Part shown: positions 51,115 to 63,605 of the stretch, piece after piece | How positions within the stretch are numbered: position 1 is the first letter of the stretch | How the letters are laid out: each line of letters starts with the position of its first letter | Source: Candidatus Westeberhardia cardiocondylae | Lineage (GTDB): Bacteria; Pseudomonadota; Gammaproteobacteria; Enterobacterales; Enterobacteriaceae | Direction of reading: 5' to 3' | Length of the DNA stretch: 64,000 nucleotides | Assembly: GCA_024648785.1 (NCBI GenBank) | Contig: JABYQB010000004.1 | Location: forward strand, 1-64,000 | The notes under the pieces: model-generated | Told to the model about the DNA's origin: nothing | The model's database searches: none | What the model saw: the letters and a program-made list of their open reading frames with translations, nothing else | Made by a program: the position numbers and the translations under genes

Positions 51115-52497
51115 ATGAAAAAAAAATCTTTTTATCAAGAAAACAATATTAATGATATTAAAGTACCACCACATTCTACAGAAGCTGAACAATCAATTTT
51201 AGGATGCCTAATGTTAGATAATAATAGATGGGAAAACATAATAGAAAAAATAAATAGTAACAATTTCTTTAATTATTCTCATAAATTAATTTTTAAGGAA
51301 ATGCAAAATTTATCAGAAATAGGAAAACCAATAGATTTAATTACACTTTCAGAGTCACTTGAACAAAATGGAAAATTGAAAATGATAGGAGGATTTTCCT
51401 ATCTTGCCGAACTATCAAAAAATATACCAAGCGCTGCCAATATTTCAGCATATGCAGACATAGTAAGAGAAAGGGCTATAATACGTGAAATTATCACAAC
51501 AGCTAATGAAATTGCAGATGCTGGATATAACCCACAAGGTAAAAATGCAGAAAATATATTAGATTTTGCAGAATCAAAAATTTTTCAAATAGCTGAACAA
51601 CAAACAAACAAAAATCAAGGACCAAAAAACATTAATCTCATATTAAAAAAAACAGTAAAAGAAATTGAAAAAATATATCAAAAACCGTACAACAACGGAG
51701 TAACAGGAATATCAAGTGGATACAAAGATATAGACAAAAAAACTTCAGGTTTACAAAAATCAGACTTAATAATAATAGCAGCAAGACCTGCAATGGGAAA
51801 AACAACATTTGCCATAAATTTATGTGAAAATATTTCTATAAAAGAAAACAAACCCGCATTAATTTTTAGTTTAGAAATGTCAAATAAACAAATTATGATA
51901 AAAATTTTATCATCTTTATCTAGAGTAAACCAAACAAAAATAAGAACAGGTAAACTAAAAAATGAGGACTGGAATAAAATTTATAACACAATTGATATTT
52001 TATTAAAAAAAAACAATATATACATAGATGATTCTTCAGATTTAACACCAATTACATTAAGATCACGAGCTAGAAGAATATTCAAAGAACACGGTGGTTT
52101 AAGCGTCATAATGATAGATTATCTACAACTCATGAGAGTTCCATCATTGGCATATAATAGAACATCAGAAATAACAGAAATATCAAGATCATTAAAAGGA
52201 TTAGCAAAAGAATTAGAAGTGCCAATTATAGCATTATCACAATTAAATAGAAGTTTGGAACAAAGATCAGATAAAAGACCAATAAATTCTGATTTGCGGG
52301 AGTCTGGTTCAATTGAACAAGACGCAGACCTAATAATGTTTATTTATAGAGATGAAATATATAATGAATCTAGCACAATGAAAGGAATAGCAGAGATAAT
52401 TTTAAGTAAACAAAGAAATGGACCAATTGGTACAATACGATTAACATTTAATGGGCAATGGTCAAGATTTGATAATTACATAAATATTACAAATTAA
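51115..52497 (+). CDS. dnaB: Replicative DNA helicase
   Basis: 460 aa; PPHSTEAEQSILGCLMLDN, IIAARPAMGKTTFAINLCENI, LSQLNRSLEQRSDKRPINSDLRESGSIEQDADLIMFIYRDE. Confidence 0.97.
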   Translation: MKKKSFYQENNINDIKVPPHSTEAEQSILGCLMLDNNRWENIIEKINSNNFFNYSHKLIFKEMQNLSEIGKPIDLITLSESLEQNGKLKMIGGFSYLAELSKNIPSAANISAYADIVRERAIIREIITTANEIADAGYNPQGKNAENILDFAESKIFQIAEQQTNKNQGPKNINLILKKTVKEIEKIYQKPYNNGVTGISSGYKDIDKKTSGLQKSDLIIIAARPAMGKTTFAINLCENISIKENKPALIFSLEMSNKQIMIKILSSLSRVNQTKIRTGKLKNEDWNKIYNTIDILLKKNNIYIDDSSDLTPITLRSRARRIFKEHGGLSVIMIDYLQLMRVPSLAYNRTSEITEISRSLKGLAKELEVPIIALSQLNRSLEQRSDKRPINSDLRESGSIEQDADLIMFIYRDEIYNESSTMKGIAEIILSKQRNGPIGTIRLTFNGQWSRFDNYINITN

Positions 52498-52989
52498 AAA
52501 ATTAATTCTATACAATTAAATTTTCTATAAAAATCTAAATAAATTAAATATTAAAATATTTAAAATAAAAATTAACATAAATATTATTAAAATTTATTAC
52601 TATATATTTTATGAAAATACAAATAAAAATACAAAAATACATAAAATAACATTTTAATTTATTAAATTTAATTTTTAAAACAATATCAAAATATTTTAAT
52701 ATTATATATATACTAAATGCAATATTTAAAATTATATAAATAATTTTATTATAATAAAATATATAAATAAAAATTCTATTTTAAACAAAATTAATATTTT
52801 AAATTTTTAAAATAAATTAAATAAAAAAAAATTATTAAAAAATATAAATAAATATATGTATAATAAAAAAATAAACATACTTACATACAAATAAAAATAA
52901 TAAAATTAAAATATTTATGTATCTTTCTCTAATATATCAAAAAAAATAAATATTTCATTAATATAAAACAAATAAATTTAGGAATTAAT

Positions 52990-53484
52990 ATGAGCAAAGG
53001 AATTAATAAAGTAATTTTAATAGGAAATTTAGGACAAGATCCAGAAATACGATATATACCTAATAGTGAAACTGCAATTGCAAATATAAATCTAGCAACT
53101 TCAGAAAATTGGAAAGATAAAAAAACTGGAAACATAAAAGAAAAGACAGAATGGCACAAAATAGTACTATTTGGAAAATTAGCAGAAATAGCAAAAGAAT
53201 TTTTACATAAAGGTTCACAAATTTATATTGAAGGGTCATTACAAACACGAAAATGGAAAGACCAATATGGTCAAAACCATTACATAACAGAAATAATAGT
53301 TAACATGAATGGAACAATGCAAATGTTAGGAAATAAAAAACAACCTAACCTAAAAATAAAAAACATAGACAACAACACAAATAAAACAACAATAAAACAA
53401 GAAAAAACAAAAAATGAAAAAACATTTCAAGAAACAGATAACTTATCTTCTATAATGGACTTTGAAGATGATATTCCATTTTAA
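52990..53484 (+). CDS. ssb: Single-stranded DNA-binding protein
   Basis: 164 aa; [20 protein letters not shown]-terminal acidic tip MDFEDDIPF. Confidence 0.97.
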   Translation: MSKGINKVILIGNLGQDPEIRYIPNSETAIANINLATSENWKDKKTGNIKEKTEWHKIVLFGKLAEIAKEFLHKGSQIYIEGSLQTRKWKDQYGQNHYITEIIVNMNGTMQMLGNKKQPNLKIKNIDNNTNKTTIKQEKTKNEKTFQETDNLSSIMDFEDDIPF

Positions 53485-53846
53485 ATTATTTTAAACATAT
53501 TTAAATTTACTAATTCAACATTAAAATATAAAAAATCTAATGAAATATAATAAATTTGATAAAAATTTACATAAAATTTATAGAATAAAAATTAATAATA
53601 TTAACAATAACTTTAAATCAAATCAGTTAATAGGTAATAAAATTCTATAAAACTATAATAAATAGTTATTTAAATAACAAAATATGTATTTTAATATAAT
53701 GATTAAATATTCCAATAATTAAAAAACATTATACAAATTATTAATAAAAATTTAAAAATAAAAATCTATTTACATTTAAATAATAACATAATAAATGTTT
53801 TAACAAAATGATAAATTTATTAAGGTAAAAAAAAAATAAAATATGA

Positions 53847-54281
53847 TTAATCATTATAATAAACTAAAGGTAATCTAGATTCTTTCCATTCAAAAATACC
53901 ACCCTTAAGAACATATACATTTTTAAAACCATTTAATAATAAATATTCTGCAGAATTACGTGAAAAAAAACCATGATTACAAACAACAATAATATGTTTA
54001 TCTTTCATTTTACATAAATTACCAAACTTTTTTAATTTAATATCTTCAGAAACTAAATTAACACTATTAATAATATGACCTTTATAATATTCATTCCTAT
54101 CACGCAAATCAACAACAACAGCTGATTTTTTATTAATCAAATAAATAACATCAATACAAACAATTTCTTTAATTTTAGAAAAATATACTCTAAAAATAAT
54201 AAAAACTAAAACAGAAAACAATGTTAACCATATTATTGCAAGAATTATATGATTCAAAAAAAATTGAACAAATTTATCCAT
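53847..54281 (-). CDS. yibN: Membrane-anchored rhodanese-like protein (YibN-type)
   Basis: From Met 28 of ORF 53847..54362: MDKFVQFFLNHIILAIIWLTL..., AVVVDLRDRNEYYKGHIINSVNL, VVCNHGFFSRNSAEYLLLNGFKNVYVLKGGIFEW. Confidence 0.82.
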   Translation of the reverse strand: MDKFVQFFLNHIILAIIWLTLFSVLVFIIFRVYFSKIKEIVCIDVIYLINKKSAVVVDLRDRNEYYKGHIINSVNLVSEDIKLKKFGNLCKMKDKHIIVVCNHGFFSRNSAEYLLLNGFKNVYVLKGGIFEWKESRLPLVYYND

Positions 54282-54903
54282 ATTAATACCAAATAAAAAA
54301 TTTAACAAAGTAATATTATAAATATAAAAGATAAAAAATAAAATACAAAAATCAAAAAACATTAAATTTAAACAATTAAAAATTAAACAATATAATAATA
54401 TAAATTACTTTATAATATATAAAACAACAAATAAAATATTTATAAAATAATAACATTATGAAAACAACAAATTTATTAATATAAAATATGAAATTTAGAT
54501 AATTAAAAATATAACTAAAATTTATATTTTATAAACTTTTATTATAAATAAACTTCAATTTTAAATTTAAAAATCCTATATTATTAATTTAATTCACATT
54601 AAAATTAAAACATATTATTATAATATTTTATTAATACATTAAATATTGATAAAATTATTAAAATACAAATTGATTTTTTAATACTATTTACATAGTATTA
54701 TATTAAATATTAATAATGTTTTATTTAAATTAAATTAATAAATATAAAAATACTATTTGTGTAATTTAATACAAATTTTATTATTTTAAAATTAAAAACA
54801 ATAACAAAAAAAATTTATAATAACAATATATTAATTTTAATAACTATCAAAATACAAATAATAAAATTAAATATGCAAACTAAATTTATGAGTAAATAAT
54901 ACT

Positions 54904-55866
54904 ATGACAAACAAGCTAAATTCACTAAAAAAAATAACAACAATAGTAACAGATAGTAGTAACATACAAGATATTAAACATTTTAAACCACAAGATGCAA
55001 CAACAAACCCATCACTAATTTTAAATGCTATACAAAAAACAACAGAATACCAACATCATATAAATAATGCTATACAAATAGCAAAATTAAAATATAAAAC
55101 AAAAAATGAACAAGCAAAACACGCAGCAGAACAATTAGCAGTAAATATTGGCACAGAAATATTAAAAATAATTCCAGGAAAAATATCTACAGAAATAGAT
55201 TCACATTTATCATACAACATAGAAAAAAGTATCAATAAATCAAAGGAAATAATAAAATTATATAACAAAGCAAATATTAATAATAACCGCATATTAATAA
55301 AACTAGCAGCAACATGGCAAGGAATAAAAGCAGCTGAAATATTGGAAAAAGAAGGCATACATTGTAATCTTACATTATTATTTTCTTTCGCTCAAGCTAA
55401 AGCATGCGCCGAAGCTGGAGTTTATTTAATTTCACCATTTGTAGGAAGAATATTAGACTGGTATAAAAATACTTACCCTAAAAAAATCTTCACAAAAAAA
55501 AATGATCCAGGTGTAAAATCATTAACAAAAATATATCAATATTATAAAAAATATAATTATGAAACAATAATTATGGGAGCTAGTTTCAGAAATATAGAAG
55601 AAATATTATCATTAGCTGGATGTGACAAATTAACAATTTCACCTCATCTTTTAAAAGAATTAGAAAACACTAAAGGAAAAGTAGAAAAAAAATTACACAT
55701 TGAAAAAAACCTAATACAACAAAAAAAACCAGAAAAACTAAATGAAGAAGAATTTTTGTGGCAACATCATCAAGACACAATGGCTATAAATAGTCTATCA
55801 CAAGGAATAATAAATTTTGCAAATGATCAAAAAAAATTACAATATATATTATTTAAAATGATTTAA
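54904..55866 (+). CDS. tal: Transaldolase
   Basis: 320 aa; [69 protein letters not shown]. Confidence 0.97.
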   Translation: MTNKLNSLKKITTIVTDSSNIQDIKHFKPQDATTNPSLILNAIQKTTEYQHHINNAIQIAKLKYKTKNEQAKHAAEQLAVNIGTEILKIIPGKISTEIDSHLSYNIEKSINKSKEIIKLYNKANINNNRILIKLAATWQGIKAAEILEKEGIHCNLTLLFSFAQAKACAEAGVYLISPFVGRILDWYKNTYPKKIFTKKNDPGVKSLTKIYQYYKKYNYETIIMGASFRNIEEILSLAGCDKLTISPHLLKELENTKGKVEKKLHIEKNLIQQKKPEKLNEEEFLWQHHQDTMAINSLSQGIINFANDQKKLQYILFKMI

Positions 55867-56260
55867 AATTTAAACATCATAAAAATAATTAAAAAACATA
55901 ACAAAATTTACAGATACTAAAAAAATTTAAAAATACAAAAATAAAAGAAATAAAAAAATATGTTAAATATTAAATAATTAAATTATCTACAACAATTTTT
56001 TTAAAGCATTATTTTTATATTAAAATTAATATAAAAAAAATTAAAAAAATAATTAATAACAATATTAAACATAACATAATAAATATTATAACAATATATA
56101 ACAAATAACTAAATTTATATTAAACATAATAAAATACATAAAAATATACAAAACAAAATATAAAATAATAAATCTTTATAAAAAACATTTAATAAAATAA
56201 TAATAAAAAAATTATAATTTAAACGTATAAAACAAATATTTATTTTTTTTTGTTTTACCC

Positions 56261-56289
56261 CTTGATGCAGGATTGGTATGACCCCATCT
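56261..56289 (+). promoter_or_regulatory. Sigma-32 (RpoH)-type heat-shock promoter upstream of dnaK
   Basis: CTTGATG (56261-56267), 14-nt spacer, CCCCATCT (56282-56289); matches sigma-32 consensus CTTGAAA-N11-16-CCCCATnT and resembles E. coli dnaK P1; about 150 nt upstream of the dnaK ATG. Confidence 0.9.
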
Positions 56290-56441
56290 TATAACTTATT
56301 GGATACAATTAATTTAATTAAAAAAATATTTAATTAAAATTTTAATAACTTATAAACGTTTAAAACTTAAAATAAATATTTTAATAAAACAAAACAATAA
56401 AATAATATAAAAAATAATTTTAAATTCTGGAGATACACTAA

Positions 56442-58373
56442 ATGGCAAAAATAATTGGAATCGATTTAGGAACAACAAATTCCTGTATCGCAATAATTGA
56501 GGGTAATAAACCAAAAGTACTTGAAAACAGTGAAGGTGACCGTACAACTCCATCTATTATTGCTTACACCGAAGAAGGAGAAATTTTAGTTGGACAACCT
56601 GCTAAAAGACAATCAATAACAAATCCAAAAAATACATTGTTTGCTATTAAACGACTTATTGGACGTCGATTTCATGACAAAGAAATACAACGTGATGTCA
56701 ATATTATGCCTTACAAAATAATCGCTTCGAAAAACGGAGATGCTTGGCTAGACATAAAAGGACAAAAAATGGCACCTCAACAAGTTTCTGCAGAAATACT
56801 AAAAAAAATGAAAAAGACTGCAGAAGATTATTTAGGAGAATCAATAACTGAAGCAGTAATAACTGTTCCAGCATATTTCAATGATACACAAAGACAAGCA
56901 ACAAAAGATGCAGGAAGAATAGCAGGATTAGATGTAAAACGTATAATTAATGAACCAACTGCAGCAGCACTAGCTTATGGGTTAGATAAAGAAACTGGAA
57001 ATAGAACTATTGCAGTATATGATTTAGGAGGTGGAACATTTGATATTTCAATAATTGAAATAGATAATGTTGATGGTGAAAAAACATTTGAAGTACTTGC
57101 AACAAATGGTGATACACATTTAGGAGGAGAAGATTTTGATAGTAAACTTATCAATTATTTAGTAAATGAATTTATAAAATATCAAGGAATAGATTTAAAA
57201 AATGACCCCTTAGCTATGCAACGCTTAAAAGAAGCTGCAGAAAAAGCAAAAATTGAACTTTCTTCTACACAACAAACTGATATAAATCTTCCATATATTA
57301 CTGCTGATTCTACTGGTCCAAAACATATGAATTTAAAAATGACTCGTGCTAAATTAGAATCACTAGTTGAAAAATTGGTTAACAACACATTAGAACCAGT
57401 AAAAATTGCTCTAAAAGATGCAGGATTATCAATTTCTGATATTAAAGATGTAATTTTAGTAGGAGGGCAAACTCGTATGCCACTTGTTCAAAAAAAAGTT
57501 ACTGATTTCTTTAAAAAAGAACCAAGAAAAGATGTAAATCCTGACGAAGCTGTTGCAATTGGAGCAGCAGTACAAGGTGGTGTATTAACAGGAGATGTAA
57601 AAGATGTATTACTCTTAGACGTAACTCCATTATCATTAGGAATCGAAACAATGGGTGGGGTAATGACAACATTAATTGCAAAAAACACTACAATTCCAAC
57701 AAAACATAGTCAAGTTTTTTCAACAGCAGAAGATAATCAATCAGCAGTAACAATACATGTTTTACAAGGTGAGAGAAAACGAGCAATTGATAATAAATCT
57801 TTAGGTCAATTTAATCTGGATGGTATTGCGCCAGCAATGAGAGGAATACCTCAAATTGAAGTAACATTTGATATTGATGCAGACGGAATTTTACATGTAT
57901 CTGCAAAAGACAAAAAAAGTGGAAGAGAACAAAAAATTACAATTAAAGCATCTTCTGGATTAAAAGAAGAAGAAATAAAAAAAATGGTACAAGAAGCTGA
58001 AGCAAATGCTGAATCTGACCGTAAATTTGAGGAATTAGTACAAATTAGAAATCAAGGCGATCATTTATTACATAGTACTCGTAAACAATTAAAAGAATTA
58101 GAAAAAGAACTAAATAAAGAAGATAAAACAAAAATTCAAAATGCATTAAACAATCTAGAATCTACATTAAAACAAGAAGATAAAAAAAATATAGAAGAAA
58201 AAATACAAGAATTAATTAAAGTATCAAATAAATTAATAGAAGTAGCACAAAAACAAGAAAAACATAGATCAAAAAATGAAAATAAAAAAACAGAAAAATG
58301 TGAAAATGTAGTTGATGCTGAATTTGAAGAAATTAAAGAAAAAAATAAAGATCAAAAAGATCAAAAAAAATGA
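56442..58373 (+). CDS. dnaK: Hsp70 chaperone DnaK
   Basis: 643 aa; [22 protein letters not shown]-terminal [14 protein letters not shown]. Confidence 0.99.
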   Translation: MAKIIGIDLGTTNSCIAIIEGNKPKVLENSEGDRTTPSIIAYTEEGEILVGQPAKRQSITNPKNTLFAIKRLIGRRFHDKEIQRDVNIMPYKIIASKNGDAWLDIKGQKMAPQQVSAEILKKMKKTAEDYLGESITEAVITVPAYFNDTQRQATKDAGRIAGLDVKRIINEPTAAALAYGLDKETGNRTIAVYDLGGGTFDISIIEIDNVDGEKTFEVLATNGDTHLGGEDFDSKLINYLVNEFIKYQGIDLKNDPLAMQRLKEAAEKAKIELSSTQQTDINLPYITADSTGPKHMNLKMTRAKLESLVEKLVNNTLEPVKIALKDAGLSISDIKDVILVGGQTRMPLVQKKVTDFFKKEPRKDVNPDEAVAIGAAVQGGVLTGDVKDVLLLDVTPLSLGIETMGGVMTTLIAKNTTIPTKHSQVFSTAEDNQSAVTIHVLQGERKRAIDNKSLGQFNLDGIAPAMRGIPQIEVTFDIDADGILHVSAKDKKSGREQKITIKASSGLKEEEIKKMVQEAEANAESDRKFEELVQIRNQGDHLLHSTRKQLKELEKELNKEDKTKIQNALNNLESTLKQEDKKNIEEKIQELIKVSNKLIEVAQKQEKHRSKNENKKTEKCENVVDAEFEEIKEKNKDQKDQKK

Positions 58374-58465
58374 TATATAATTTTAGTTTACTTAATAAAA
58401 TTATTATTTTTAAAATATATATCAAAATAATATTAAACTAATAAAATTGGGATCAATAAAAAATA

Positions 58466-59602
58466 ATGTCGAAATTAGACTACTATGAAATTTTAGGAAT
58501 TTCCAAAAATGCAGGAGATCGAGAAATCAAAAAAGCCTATAAACGTCTAGCAATAAAATTTCACCCAGATAGAAACCCTGGAAATAAATATGCTGAAGCA
58601 AAATTTAAAGAAATAAAAGAAGCATATGAAGTATTAAGTAATACCAAAAAAAGAAATATGTATGACCAATATGGTCATTCTGCATTTGAACAAGGAATAA
58701 ATAACGGGGGTGGGTTTAGTAGTACTACTGTAGAAGGAGATTTCGGGGAAATTTTTGGTGATGTTTTTGGAGATATATTTGGAAATAATAGAAGAAAAAG
58801 AACAAAAAGGGGGTCAGATTTACAATATAATATAGAATTATCATTAGAAGAAGCTGTAAAAGGAACAACAAAAAAAATAAATATTCCTACTTTAGAAACT
58901 TGTAATATTTGTAATGGTAGTGGTTCTAAACCAGGAACAACATATGTATCATGTAAAACATGCCATGGACATGGACAAATACAAATGCAGCAAGGATTTT
59001 TCACTATTCAACAAACTTGCCCTAATTGTCACGGGGATGGAAAAATTATTCAGTATCCTTGTAACACTTGTAATGGCCATGGTAGAGTAGAAACATTAAA
59101 AACACTATCAATAAAAATTCCAGAAGGTGTTGATGATGGTGATCGTATTAGATTATCTGGAAAAGGTGAAGCTGGTAAAAATGGAGTACAAAATGGTGAT
59201 CTATATATACAAATTAAAATAAAAAAACATAACATATTTGCAAGAGAAAATAATGATCTTTACTGTGAAGTACCAATTAATTTTGCCATGGCTGCACTAG
59301 GAGGTGAAATTGAAGTACCAACTTTAAATGGAAAAGTTGGTTTAAAAATTCCATCAGAAACACAAAGCGGGAAACTACTACGAATAAGAGGTAAAGGGGT
59401 AAAATCTATCAGAAACGGAAAACAAGGTGATTTATTATGTAGAATAATAGTAGAAACTCCAGTAAATCTTAATGAAAAACAAAGACAATTATTGAAAAAA
59501 CTGGAATTAAGCTTTGGAGGACCAAAGGGTAATCAAAATAGTCCTAGATCAAAAAGTTTTTTTGATGGAGTAAAAAAATTTTTTGATAATCTAACAAGAT
59601 AG
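58466..59602 (+). CDS. dnaJ: Hsp40 co-chaperone DnaJ
   Basis: 378 aa; HPD in [10 protein letters not shown], four CxxCxGxG-type motifs. Confidence 0.98.
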   Translation: MSKLDYYEILGISKNAGDREIKKAYKRLAIKFHPDRNPGNKYAEAKFKEIKEAYEVLSNTKKRNMYDQYGHSAFEQGINNGGGFSSTTVEGDFGEIFGDVFGDIFGNNRRKRTKRGSDLQYNIELSLEEAVKGTTKKINIPTLETCNICNGSGSKPGTTYVSCKTCHGHGQIQMQQGFFTIQQTCPNCHGDGKIIQYPCNTCNGHGRVETLKTLSIKIPEGVDDGDRIRLSGKGEAGKNGVQNGDLYIQIKIKKHNIFARENNDLYCEVPINFAMAALGGEIEVPTLNGKVGLKIPSETQSGKLLRIRGKGVKSIRNGKQGDLLCRIIVETPVNLNEKQRQLLKKLELSFGGPKGNQNSPRSKSFFDGVKKFFDNLTR

Positions 59603-59697
59603 AAATATATTAATAAAATTTGAAAACAAAAACAAAACTTAATAAAATATAAATACGAAATAAAATTTAATACTTTAAATAAAAATTAATATCGTAC

Positions 59698-59958
59698 TTA
59701 CATATTATTTATTTTTAATGCCAAATTAGATTTGAAACGAGATGCTTTGTTTTTGTGTAATAAATTCTTATTAGCCTGACGATCTAATATTGACTTCAAA
59801 AATGAAAAATTATTTTCAGCTTTACATTTATCACCTGAATTAATAGAAGAAATAACTCTTTTTATTAAAGTTTTAATCATAGATCGTCTACTAATGTTAA
59901 ATTTTCTTTTTTTTTCAGATTGAATAATACTTTTTTTATTTGATTTAATATAAACCAT
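59698..59958 (-). CDS. rpsT: 30S ribosomal protein S20
   Basis: 86 aa; MVYIKSNKKSIIQSEKKRKFNISRRSMIKTLIKRV, NLLHKNKASRFKSNLALKI. Confidence 0.95.
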   Translation of the reverse strand: MVYIKSNKKSIIQSEKKRKFNISRRSMIKTLIKRVISSINSGDKCKAENNFSFLKSILDRQANKNLLHKNKASRFKSNLALKINNM

Positions 59959-60750
59959 AAAATAATTATTTTTTCTTTATATAATTTAAAAATTTTAGAA
60001 AATAGATAGAATATCATAACTTACATAAAATAACAAAAAAATTACAAAATATTTATTATAAATTTTAATTTGAAAATTTAATTTTTATAACTAAACTTAA
60101 TATTATAAAATAAAAATATTATTAATACAAATTATTTATTTTTAAAATTTATCTTAATTAAACATTTTTAAATAAATTAAAAACAAAATAATTCATATAT
60201 TTAATAAATATATTTAAAAATATAATGAAACATTCAAAAAATATACACATCCAAACTATTATAAAATAATAAAAATATAAAATATTTTAAAAAAATAAAT
60301 ATTATGGTAAAATGCAAAAGTTTAAAATGATATATTCACAAAATTAAAATTCTTTAATACTTGAAAACAAAATAATAAAAAAAATAAAATATTATATATA
60401 ATGCATGAAAACACAATATTTATTAATAAAATTTAAAAATATAATTTCTATTAATACTAAAATTTAACAAAAAATCAAATACACCATTAACAATAACAAA
60501 TATTTTTACTATTTTAAAATATCAAATATTAAAACAAAAATAAAATATTTTAAAATACTTATTTATTTATAAATATATAAATAAAAATATTACAAAAATT
60601 AAATAATAAAAAATATATAACAGATTTATATAAAAATAATAAAAATTTATAGTCTAAATATTAAAACAAACACTTAAAAATTACAAAAAAATATAATATA
60701 AAAAATAATAAAATAAAAATTTAATTTAAATTATAAATAAAAAATAAAAA

Positions 60751-63585
60751 ATGCAAAAAACAAATTATAAAAATACTTTAAACATGCCAGAAACAAAATT
60801 TCCAATGAAAGGTAACTTACAAAAAAAAGAACAAGAAATTTTAAAAGAATGGAATCAACAAAACCTATATAAAAAAATTCGTGAATCCAAAAAAGGAAAA
60901 AAAATCTTTATTTTACATGATGGACCTATATATGCAAACGGAAATATACATATTGGTCATGCAATTAACAAAATATTAAAAGATATAATTATTAAAGAAA
61001 AAGGATTAATGGGATATGACGCGCCATATATACCTGGATGGGATTGCCATGGATTACCAATAGAAATTGAAGTAGAAAAAAATATCAAAAAATTAGGAAA
61101 AAAAATTAATTCTTACAAATTCAGACAATCATGTCAAGAATATGTCAAAAAACAAATAATAAAACAAAAAAAAGATTTCATACAATTAGGAATAATAGGA
61201 GATTGGGAAAATCCATATTTAACAATGGATAAAATAACAACAGCAAATACAATTAGAACACTAAAAAATATTATTTCTAATAAACAAGTATATCAAGGAA
61301 TTAAACCAACATATTGGTGTATTAACTGTTCTTCTACATTAGCAGAATCAGAAATCGAATATAAAAACACAAAATCTTTATCAATATATTGTATATTTCA
61401 AATAAATGAAATTGAAAAAATTACCAAAATATTTAAAACTCCAATTTTCTACAATAGAATATCATTAATAGTATGGACTACAAATCCATGGACATTACCT
61501 GGTAATCAGGCTATATCTATTCACCCGGAACAATATTATCAATTAATTAAAATAAATAAACAAATAATAATTATTAATGAAAAACTTGTTGATACCATAA
61601 TACAAAAAATTAAAATTAAAAATTGGAAAATATTAAGTACTATTAAAGGAAAATACTTAGAAAACATAAAATGCCAACACCCTTTTATGAAACTTACAAT
61701 ACCAATTGTATTAGACAATAATATAACTAACAAAATAGGAACAGGTTTAGTACATATTGCTCCAGGTCATGGTTTAATAGATTATATGATTTCTAAAAAA
61801 TACAAATTAAAAATAATTAATTTAATAAATGAAAATGGAATATATACATCAGACGTTTTCAAAAAATTAAATGGATTTAATATAAAAGAAGTAAATAATA
61901 AAATAATAAAAATTTTAAATGAAACAAACACTCTATTTTACATAGATAATATAAAACATTCTTATCCACATTGCTGGAGACATAAAACAAAAGTAATTTT
62001 CCGTTCAACACCACAATGGTTCATTAAAATACCAAAAAAAAATATTTTAGATTCATCAGATAAAACATTACTTGATCAAATTCATTGGAATCCAAAATGG
62101 GGAAAATCAAGAATAAAAACAATGATGATTAATTGCCCTGATTGGTGTATTTCAAGACAAAGAACATGGGGAACACCATTACCATTATTTATACATAAAA
62201 AAACAAAAAAATTACACCCAAATACCATAAATATTATGGAAGATATAGCAAAAATGATAGAAAAACATGGAACACAAGCTTGGTGGAATATTAAAACGGA
62301 AAAAATTCTTAACAATAAAGATTCTATTAATTACAGTAAAATAACAGATACATTAGATGTTTGGTTTGATTCTGGATCTACATACTTTACTGTAATAAAA
62401 ACAAGACCAGAATTTATGAAAAATACACCAAATATATATTTAGAAGGACATGATCAATATAGAGGGTGGTTTATGTCATCTTTAATCATATCAAATGCTA
62501 TAGAAAAAAAACCACCATATCATAAAATAATTAGTCATGGATTCGCTGTTGATAAAGATGGATATAAAATGTCCAAATCAAAAGGTAATATAATACAACC
62601 AAAAAGCATTACAAATAATTTTGGTGCAGATATACTTAGATTATGGATAGCTTCTATAAATTATACAAACGAAATTACTATTTCAAATAAAACTATTAAA
62701 CATACAATAGATATTTATAGAAAAATTAGAAATACATCCAGATTTTTATTAGGAAATTTATATGATTTTGATCCAAATTTACATATTGTTAAAAAAAAAA
62801 ATATGATTGCAATAGATCGTTGGGCCATAAGTTATACTAATAAAATACAAAAAAAAATCATTTCTTTATATGAAATATACGATTTTCACAATGTAATAAA
62901 AAATATCATGAAATTTTGTTCAATTAAAATGAGTTCATTTTATTTAGATATTATAAAAGATAGACAATATACAACAAAAAAAAACAGTAATAATAGAAGA
63001 AGCTGTCAAACAGCAATTTATCATATCATTGAATCACTAGTAAGATGGATATCCCCAATAATATCATTTACAGCTCATGAAATATGGAATTTCATCCCAG
63101 GAAAAAGAAAACAATTTGTTTTCACAGAAACATGGTACTCAAATTTATTTTCAATAGAAAATACAGAAAAATTAAATAATGAATATTGGAAATTAATACA
63201 AAAAATCAGAAATGAAATTAATAAAATAATAGAAAAAGAAAAAAACAAAAAAACAATTAATTCTCCACATGAAGCCAACGTAATATTATACGCAAAACCA
63301 AAACTTGCTAAAAAATTAAAAATATTAAGTACAGAATTATATTTCGCATTATCAACAGCATCTGCTAAAATAGAGAAATATGAAAATGATTACAAAAATA
63401 TAGCTACAAAATGTCAAGAAATAAAAGAACTAAAAATATTAATAATAAAAACAACAAAAAAAAAATGTCCAAGATGTTGGAATTTTACTAAAACAAATAC
63501 AAAAAATACAATGAAATACTCAGAAATATGTGAAAGATGCATTAACAATATATATGGTTCTGGAGAAAAAAGAAAATTTATTTAG
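60751..63585 (+). CDS. ileS: Isoleucyl-tRNA synthetase
   Basis: 944 aa; HDGPIYANGNIHIGHAINKILKDII, KMSKSKGNII, C-terminal CPRCWNFTKTNTKNTMKYSEICERC. Confidence 0.98.
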   Translation: MQKTNYKNTLNMPETKFPMKGNLQKKEQEILKEWNQQNLYKKIRESKKGKKIFILHDGPIYANGNIHIGHAINKILKDIIIKEKGLMGYDAPYIPGWDCHGLPIEIEVEKNIKKLGKKINSYKFRQSCQEYVKKQIIKQKKDFIQLGIIGDWENPYLTMDKITTANTIRTLKNIISNKQVYQGIKPTYWCINCSSTLAESEIEYKNTKSLSIYCIFQINEIEKITKIFKTPIFYNRISLIVWTTNPWTLPGNQAISIHPEQYYQLIKINKQIIIINEKLVDTIIQKIKIKNWKILSTIKGKYLENIKCQHPFMKLTIPIVLDNNITNKIGTGLVHIAPGHGLIDYMISKKYKLKIINLINENGIYTSDVFKKLNGFNIKEVNNKIIKILNETNTLFYIDNIKHSYPHCWRHKTKVIFRSTPQWFIKIPKKNILDSSDKTLLDQIHWNPKWGKSRIKTMMINCPDWCISRQRTWGTPLPLFIHKKTKKLHPNTINIMEDIAKMIEKHGTQAWWNIKTEKILNNKDSINYSKITDTLDVWFDSGSTYFTVIKTRPEFMKNTPNIYLEGHDQYRGWFMSSLIISNAIEKKPPYHKIISHGFAVDKDGYKMSKSKGNIIQPKSITNNFGADILRLWIASINYTNEITISNKTIKHTIDIYRKIRNTSRFLLGNLYDFDPNLHIVKKKNMIAIDRWAISYTNKIQKKIISLYEIYDFHNVIKNIMKFCSIKMSSFYLDIIKDRQYTTKKNSNNRRSCQTAIYHIIESLVRWISPIISFTAHEIWNFIPGKRKQFVFTETWYSNLFSIENTEKLNNEYWKLIQKIRNEINKIIEKEKNKKTINSPHEANVILYAKPKLAKKLKILSTELYFALSTASAKIEKYENDYKNIATKCQEIKELKILIIKTTKKKCPRCWNFTKTNTKNTMKYSEICERCINNIYGSGEKRKFI

Positions 63586-63605
63586 ATTTTTATAAAAAAA
63601 ATAAA

